Shown: piece after piece, positions 59,431-64,000 of the stretch
How the letters are laid out: each line of letters starts with the position of its first letter
How positions within the stretch are numbered: position 1 is the first letter of the stretch
DNA from: Candidatus Flavonifractor merdavium
GTDB lineage: Bacteria; Bacillota; Clostridia; Oscillospirales; Oscillospiraceae
Direction of reading: 5' to 3'
Length of the DNA: 64,000 nt
Assembly: GCA_019119335.1 (NCBI GenBank)
Contig: DWXF01000039.1
Span: forward strand, 1-64,000
Translations under genes and position numbers: made by a program
The notes under the pieces: model-generated
Databases searched by the model: none
What the model was told of the DNA's origin: nothing
The model's input: only the letters and a program-made list of their open reading frames with translations

Positions 59431-60639
59431 ATGAAAAAGGAATGTGTCGCCATGTTGCTGGCAGGAGGACAGGGCAGCCGACTGCACGCCCTCACCAGCC
59501 ATGTGGCCAAGCCCGCGGTCCCCTTTGGGGGAAAATACCGCATCATTGATTTTCCCCTTTCCAACTGTATCAACTCCGGCATCGACACGGTGGGCGTGCT
59601 GACCCAGTACCGCCCCATGGAACTCAACGCCTACATTGGCAACGGCGAGCCCTGGGATCTGGACCGCTCCTACGGCGGCGTTCACATTCTGCCCCCCTAC
59701 ATGCGGGAGGGCGAAAAGGGCACCTGGTACAAGGGAACCGCCAACGCCATTTATCAGAATATCAACTTCCTGGAGACCTACGATCCGGAGTATGTGCTGA
59801 TTTTGTCCGGCGACCATGTGTACAAGATGGACTATGCCCAGATGCTCCGCCGCCACAAGGAGGTGGGTGCGGCCTGCACCATCGCCGTGCTGGAGGTCCC
59901 CATGGAGGAGGCCTCCCGCTTCGGCATCATGAACGTGGATGAAAACGACGACATCTACGAGTTTGAGGAGAAGCCCAAGAAGCCCAAGAGCAACCTGGCC
60001 TCCATGGGCATCTACATCTTCACCTGGAAGAAGCTGCGGGAGTACCTGATCGCCGATGAGGAGAACGAAAAGAGCGCCAACGACTTCGGCAAGAACATCA
60101 TCCCCGCCATGCTGAGTGCCGGCGAGAAGATGACCGCCTACCGTTTCCAGGGCTACTGGAAGGACGTGGGCACCATTGACTCCCTGTGGGACGCCAACAT
60201 GGATATGCTCTCTCCCGACAATGGCATCGACCTGTACGATTCCGAGTGGCCCATTTTCGCCCGCACCCCCACCAAGCCGCCCCACTTTATGGGTAAAAAC
60301 GCCAAGGTGGACCACTCCATGGTCACCGGCGGCTGCGAGGTGTACGGCACGGTGGAGAACTCGGTGCTCTTCCACTCGGTCATTGTGGAGGAGGGCGCGG
60401 TGGTGCGCTACTCCATCCTGATGCCGGGCACCGTGGTCAAGTCGGGCGCGGTGGTGGAGTACGCCATCGTGGCCGAGCAGAGCGTCATCGGCGAACGGGC
60501 CCGGGTAGGGGCCTCCCCCGACGGCAGCGAGGACTGGGGGGTGGCCGTGGTGGCCCAGCATCTCACCATCGGCGCCGACGCGGTGGTCTCCCCCAAGGCC
60601 ATGATCACTCGTAACGTGAAAGGAGGTGGGGTGAAATGA
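59431..60639 (+). CDS. glgC: Glucose-1-phosphate adenylyltransferase, catalytic subunit
   Basis: 402 residues. N-terminal [13 protein letters not shown] is the nucleotide loop. Later [44 protein letters not shown] and [14 protein letters not shown] are catalytic segments. The C-terminal left-handed beta-helix follows. It makes ADP-glucose, the glycogen precursor. Overlaps glgD by four bases. Confidence 0.95.
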   Translation: MKKECVAMLLAGGQGSRLHALTSHVAKPAVPFGGKYRIIDFPLSNCINSGIDTVGVLTQYRPMELNAYIGNGEPWDLDRSYGGVHILPPYMREGEKGTWYKGTANAIYQNINFLETYDPEYVLILSGDHVYKMDYAQMLRRHKEVGAACTIAVLEVPMEEASRFGIMNVDENDDIYEFEEKPKKPKSNLASMGIYIFTWKKLREYLIADEENEKSANDFGKNIIPAMLSAGEKMTAYRFQGYWKDVGTIDSLWDANMDMLSPDNGIDLYDSEWPIFARTPTKPPHFMGKNAKVDHSMVTGGCEVYGTVENSVLFHSVIVEEGAVVRYSILMPGTVVKSGAVVEYAIVAEQSVIGERARVGASPDGSEDWGVAVVAQHLTIGADAVVSPKAMITRNVKGGGVK

Positions 60640-61751
60640 TGAACAAGCTGCACGGCATCATCTTCTCCTACCTTTCCAACCCCGACCTGCGGGAGCTGAC
60701 CCACAACCGGAACACCTGCTCCATCCCCTACGGCGGCCGGTACCGGGTCATTGACTTCATGCTCTCCAGCATGGTCAACGCGGGCATCTGCGACGTGGGC
60801 ATGATCGTCCACGCCAACTATCAGTCCCTGCTGGACCACGTGGGCTCCGGCAAGGACTGGGACCTGTCCCGCAAGCACGGCGGCCTGCGCATCCTGCCCC
60901 CCTTCGGCTACTCCGGCAAGCGGGAGGGCATCTACCGGGGCCGCATGGACGCCCTGGCCGGGGTGCGCTCCTATCTGCAGAACATCCGGCAGGACTATGT
61001 GGTACTGGCCGGCGGCGACGTGGCGGTGAACCTGCCCCTGGCGGACATCTTTGAGACCCACATCCGCAACGACGCCGACATCACCGCCGTGTGTACCACC
61101 CGGCCCATGGGCGATCCCAAGGAGTCGGACTACTTCTCCATCGGCAGCGGCGGACGGATCACCGACGTGTCGGTTCACCCCTCCATCGCCCAGGGTTGCG
61201 AGTCTCTGGAGGTCTACATCCTCTCCAAGGCCCTGCTGCTCTCCCTGGTGGACCACTGCGCCGCCCACAACATCCCCTCCTTCAGCATGGGAGTGCTTCA
61301 GGCCATGTCCGGCCAGCTGAAGATCTGCCCCTACGTGTACGACGGCTACGCCGCCCGGCTGCAGTCGGTGGCGGGCTACTTCGCCCGCAGTATGGAGCTG
61401 CTGGACCCGGATATCCGCAGCCAGCTCTTCGTGCCCGACCGGCCCATCCGCACCAAGGACCGCTCCGACCCGTCCACCTACTACGGACCCGATTCCAAGT
61501 CGGTGAACTCCCTGGTGGCCGACGGCTGCATCATCGAGGGCGAGGTGGAAAACTCCATCCTGTTCCGGGGCGTCCGGGTGGAAAAGGGCGCCCGGGTGTC
61601 GGGCTGCGTGCTGATGCAGGGCACCACCATCCAGGCCGGCGCGGTGCTCAAGTACGCCATCACCGACAAGAACGTCCGGGTCAATCCCGGCCGGATGCTG
61701 ATGGGTCACAGCACCTATCCTCTGGCCATCGCCAAAAACGAAATCGTGTAA
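60636..61751 (+). CDS. glgD: GlgD, regulatory subunit of ADP-glucose pyrophosphorylase
   Basis: 371 residues, homologous to GlgC, with [21 protein letters not shown] and the C-terminal beta-helix, but the N-terminal GG-x-GxRL nucleotide loop is absent (the protein starts [17 protein letters not shown]). This matches the non-catalytic GlgD partner of Firmicutes. Start overlaps the glgC stop (ATGA). Confidence 0.93.
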   Translation: MMNKLHGIIFSYLSNPDLRELTHNRNTCSIPYGGRYRVIDFMLSSMVNAGICDVGMIVHANYQSLLDHVGSGKDWDLSRKHGGLRILPPFGYSGKREGIYRGRMDALAGVRSYLQNIRQDYVVLAGGDVAVNLPLADIFETHIRNDADITAVCTTRPMGDPKESDYFSIGSGGRITDVSVHPSIAQGCESLEVYILSKALLLSLVDHCAAHNIPSFSMGVLQAMSGQLKICPYVYDGYAARLQSVAGYFARSMELLDPDIRSQLFVPDRPIRTKDRSDPSTYYGPDSKSVNSLVADGCIIEGEVENSILFRGVRVEKGARVSGCVLMQGTTIQAGAVLKYAITDKNVRVNPGRMLMGHSTYPLAIAKNEIV

Positions 61752-61760
61752 ATCCCGTGG

Positions 61761-61784
61761 CGGGCCGGCCTGCGCGCCGGCCCG
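61761..61784 (+). other. Hairpin between glgD and glgA
   Basis: CGGGCCGGC (761-769) pairs with GCCGGCCCG (776-784) in a 75-base gap. No T-run follows, so it may be a processing or stability element. Confidence 0.4.
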
Positions 61785-61826
61785 TCCGTCCTGTGCCGAC
61801 AGATTGATTTGGATTGGAGAAGGTTT

Positions 61827-63263
61827 ATGAATATTTTGTTTGCCACCTCAGAATGCGCCCCCTTCATTAAGACCGGAGGCCTGGCGGACGTGTCCGGCGC
61901 TCTGCCCAAGGCCCTGGCCAAGCTGGGCCATGACGTGCGGGTGATCCTGCCTCTGTACGAGGGAATTGACCCACAGTGGCGCAGCCAGATGACCTTTCTG
62001 CAGTGCTTCCACATCACCGTGGCCTGGCGCACCCCCTACTGCGGCATTTTTGAGCTGAAGCGGGACGGCGTGACCTACTGGTTTGTGGACAACGAATACT
62101 ACTTCAAGCGCTCGGCCATTTACGGCCACTACGACGACGGAGAGCGGTTCGCCTACTTCTCCCGGGCGGTGGTGGAGGCGGTGGGCTACCTGGACTGGCG
62201 GCCCGACGTGCTCCACTGCAACGACTGGCAGACCGCCCTGGTGCCCATCTACCTGCTGGAGGAGCGCCACCGCATTCCCCAGCTGGCGGAGACCAAGAGC
62301 GTGTTCACCATCCACAACATCGAATATCAGGGCCGCTACGGCAGCCAGACGCTGAAGGACCTGTTCGGCCTGAACGCCGGCTACTTCAACGAGCATATGC
62401 TGGAGTACCACGGGGATGTGAACCTGATGAAGGGGGCCATCTACGCCGCCGACTATGTGACCACCGTGTCTCCTACTTACGCCGACGAGCTGCAGTACAG
62501 CTTCTACGCCCACGGGCTGGAGGGGGTCATCTCCGACAACCGCCACAAGCTCAAGGGGATCCTCAACGGCATCGACACCGAGCTCTACGATCCCTGGAAG
62601 GACAAGGGCCTGACCAAGCTCTTCTCCTGGCGGCAAATGGCGGGCAAAAAGGCCTGCAAGGCCGCCCTGCAGCAGATGTCCGGCCTGCGGGAAAGCCCCG
62701 ATACCCCCATCATCGCCTGCGTCTCCCGGCTGGTGAAGCACAAAGGCTTTGATCTGGTCACCGCCGCCATCCACGACATCATGGGCATGGACGCCCAGAT
62801 GATCGTGCTGGGCACCGGCGAGTGGAACTATGAGGAGTCCTTCCGCCAGGCCCAGAACCAGTACCCCGGCCGGTTCGCGGCCCACCTGATGTACTCCCCC
62901 AACCTGTCCACCGCTATCTACGGCGGCGCGGATATCTTCCTCATGCCCTCCATTTCGGAGCCCTGCGGCCTGAGCCAGATGATCGCCATGCGCTACGGCA
63001 CCATCCCCGTGGTGCGGGAGACCGGCGGTCTGCGGGATTCGGTGCTCCCCTACAACAAGTACACCGGCGAGGGCACCGGCTTCTCCTTCGCCAACATCAA
63101 CGCCCACGAGATGACCGGGGTTCTGGCTGAGGCGGTCAGCCTCTACCACGACGACAAGAAGGCGTGGAAGGGCCTGCAGAAGAACGCCATGACCACCGAT
63201 TTCTCCTGGGACAAATCCGCCGGAGAGTACTGCCAGATTTACAGCTGGGTAACGGGCAAGTAA
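61827..63263 (+). CDS. glgA: Glycogen synthase
   Basis: 478 residues, GT5 family. The N-terminal ADP-glucose loop is FIKTGGLADVSGALPKAL. Also seen are VLHCNDWQTALVPIYL and, near the C-terminus, PSISEPCGLSQMIAMRYG. Elongates alpha-1,4-glucan from ADP-glucose. Start at 61827 follows GGAGAAGG; the TTG-opened frame at 61809 is not needed. Confidence 0.95.
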   Translation: MNILFATSECAPFIKTGGLADVSGALPKALAKLGHDVRVILPLYEGIDPQWRSQMTFLQCFHITVAWRTPYCGIFELKRDGVTYWFVDNEYYFKRSAIYGHYDDGERFAYFSRAVVEAVGYLDWRPDVLHCNDWQTALVPIYLLEERHRIPQLAETKSVFTIHNIEYQGRYGSQTLKDLFGLNAGYFNEHMLEYHGDVNLMKGAIYAADYVTTVSPTYADELQYSFYAHGLEGVISDNRHKLKGILNGIDTELYDPWKDKGLTKLFSWRQMAGKKACKAALQQMSGLRESPDTPIIACVSRLVKHKGFDLVTAAIHDIMGMDAQMIVLGTGEWNYEESFRQAQNQYPGRFAAHLMYSPNLSTAIYGGADIFLMPSISEPCGLSQMIAMRYGTIPVVRETGGLRDSVLPYNKYTGEGTGFSFANINAHEMTGVLAEAVSLYHDDKKAWKGLQKNAMTTDFSWDKSAGEYCQIYSWVTGK

Positions 63264-63280
63264 AGTTTGCCGTCCTTCCC

Positions 63281-63310
63281 TTGACAAAGATAACAGGGCT
63301 GTGATAAAAT
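63281..63310 (+). promoter_or_regulatory. Promoter before glgP
   Basis: TTGACA (63281-63286), 18 bases, TAAAAT (63305-63310), 17 bases after the glgA stop. Gives glgP its own transcription start within the glycogen locus. Confidence 0.7.
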
Positions 63311-63316
63311 TCCGCT

Positions 63317-63342
63317 CCGCAGGGGGATTTTGCCCCCTGCGG
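63317..63342 (+). promoter_or_regulatory. Leader hairpin of glgP
   Basis: Perfect 10-bp stem CCGCAGGGGG / CCCCCTGCGG with a six-base loop, between the promoter and the ribosome site. Confidence 0.5.
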
Positions 63343-63385
63343 GGCACTTATTCTGCCTTTCTCACAAGAATAGGAGATGTCTGCA

Positions 63386-64000
63386 TTGCACAACTATACC
63401 AAGAAAGAGCTGATGACCCTCATCACCGGCAAGCTGCGCCGCAACTTCGGCCGGGACGTGGAGGAGGCCACCAGCCTGCATATGTTCAAGGCCTGCGCTA
63501 TGGTGCTGCGGGATATCATGTCCGAGCGTCAGATGAAAACCGCCGACCAGGTGGCGGAGAAGCACCAGCGGCAGGTCCACTACCTGTCCCTGGAGTTTCT
63601 TATGGGCCGGTCCCTGATGAAGAACGCCTACAACCTGGGCGTGCTGGAGCAGCTGAAGGGCGCCATCGAGGCTCTGGGCTTCTCCGCCCCCGACCTGTTC
63701 GAGACCGAGCCCGACGCCGGCCTGGGCAACGGCGGCCTGGGCCGCCTGGCCGCCTGCTATCTGGACTCCATGACCACCCTGGAGATTCCCGCCACCGGCT
63801 ACTCCATCTGCTATGAGCTGGGCATTTTCAAGCAGAAGATCGTGGACGGCCAGCAGGTGGAGCTGCCCGACAACTGGCTGGGCCTGGGCGACGCCTGGCT
63901 GATCCCCAAGATGGACGAGGTGGAGGAGGTCCACTTCGGCGGCAAGGTGGAGGACGAGTGGGATAACCAGGGCCGCCACCGGGTGAAGCACACCGGCTAC
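63386..64000 (+). CDS. glgP: Glycogen phosphorylase (5' part; runs off the window)
   Basis: The frame is open to the right edge, giving 205 residues of a GT35 phosphorylase, which releases glucose-1-phosphate from glycogen. Seen: VHYLSLEFLMGRSL, DAGLGNGGLGRLAACYLDSM and YELGIFKQKIVDG. TTG at 63386 is nine bases after AGGAG; the in-frame ATG at 63377 touches that site and is a less likely start. Confidence 0.92.
   Translation, partial: MHNYTKKELMTLITGKLRRNFGRDVEEATSLHMFKACAMVLRDIMSERQMKTADQVAEKHQRQVHYLSLEFLMGRSLMKNAYNLGVLEQLKGAIEALGFSAPDLFETEPDAGLGNGGLGRLAACYLDSMTTLEIPATGYSICYELGIFKQKIVDGQQVELPDNWLGLGDAWLIPKMDEVEEVHFGGKVEDEWDNQGRHRVKHTGY

Overview
The window looks like a GC-rich, spore-forming, anaerobic gut Clostridium of the Oscillospiraceae type (Flavonifractor / Lawsonibacter / Pseudoflavonifractor-like). 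The evidence is high-GC coding sequence with AT-rich sigma-A promoters, a YlbJ-type sporulation protein, a B12-dependent ribonucleotide reductase, a clostridial-style ethanolamine microcompartment operon, FeoAB, and a GlgB-C-D-A-P glycogen locus. Genus is inferred from gene content only. There are no rRNA or tRNA genes, insertion sequences, phage genes or CRISPR arrays. No gene-free stretch exceeds 300 bases.

Left region (168-12946, minus strand). This is a tightly overlapping nine-gene operon built like an expanded dlt locus. In transcription order it encodes: a large lipoprotein with FG-GAP repeats and a deacetylase-like segment; two different DltA-like adenylating ligases; a GNAT acetyltransferase; a DltC-like carrier protein; a DltB-like MBOAT; a DltD-like SGNH protein; a polytopic glycosyltransferase-like protein; and an LtaS-like sulfatase with C-terminal SLH modules. 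I infer a system that makes a surface polymer and decorates it with one or two acyl groups. It is the best candidate here for an undescribed system. It is followed by an M18 aminopeptidase, an ECF sigma / anti-sigma-like pair, LrgAB, DegV with a divergent TetR regulator, and YlbJ.

Central region. An eut operon (20676-31468, plus) encodes the EutG-type alcohol dehydrogenase, EutA, EutB, EutC, EutL, an EutE-type aldehyde dehydrogenase, EutM (with an unusual in-frame N-terminal extension), EutT, a PduL-type phosphotransacylase, a small unknown protein, EutN, EutH and EutQ. EutVW, EutP and EutS are not in the window. Next come an SSB-like protein, a DUF3842 protein, FeoAB, two MATE transporters flanking an amino-acid racemase, a GntR-ABC transporter operon with a striking palindromic operator, ManA and class II ribonucleotide reductase.

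Right region. A CPBP protease, an exopolysaccharide glycosyltransferase with an O-antigen-ligase-like protein, several small membrane or zinc-ribbon proteins, and a CbxX-type AAA+ ATPase are followed by MobA with a polar amino-acid ABC transporter. Then come a D,D-carboxypeptidase and the glycogen genes glgB, glgC, glgD, glgA and the start of glgP, which runs off the window. GlgB carries a lysine/alanine/proline tandem-repeat tail. Together the genes cover surface-polymer assembly, compartmentalised ethanolamine fermentation that needs B12, and carbon storage.
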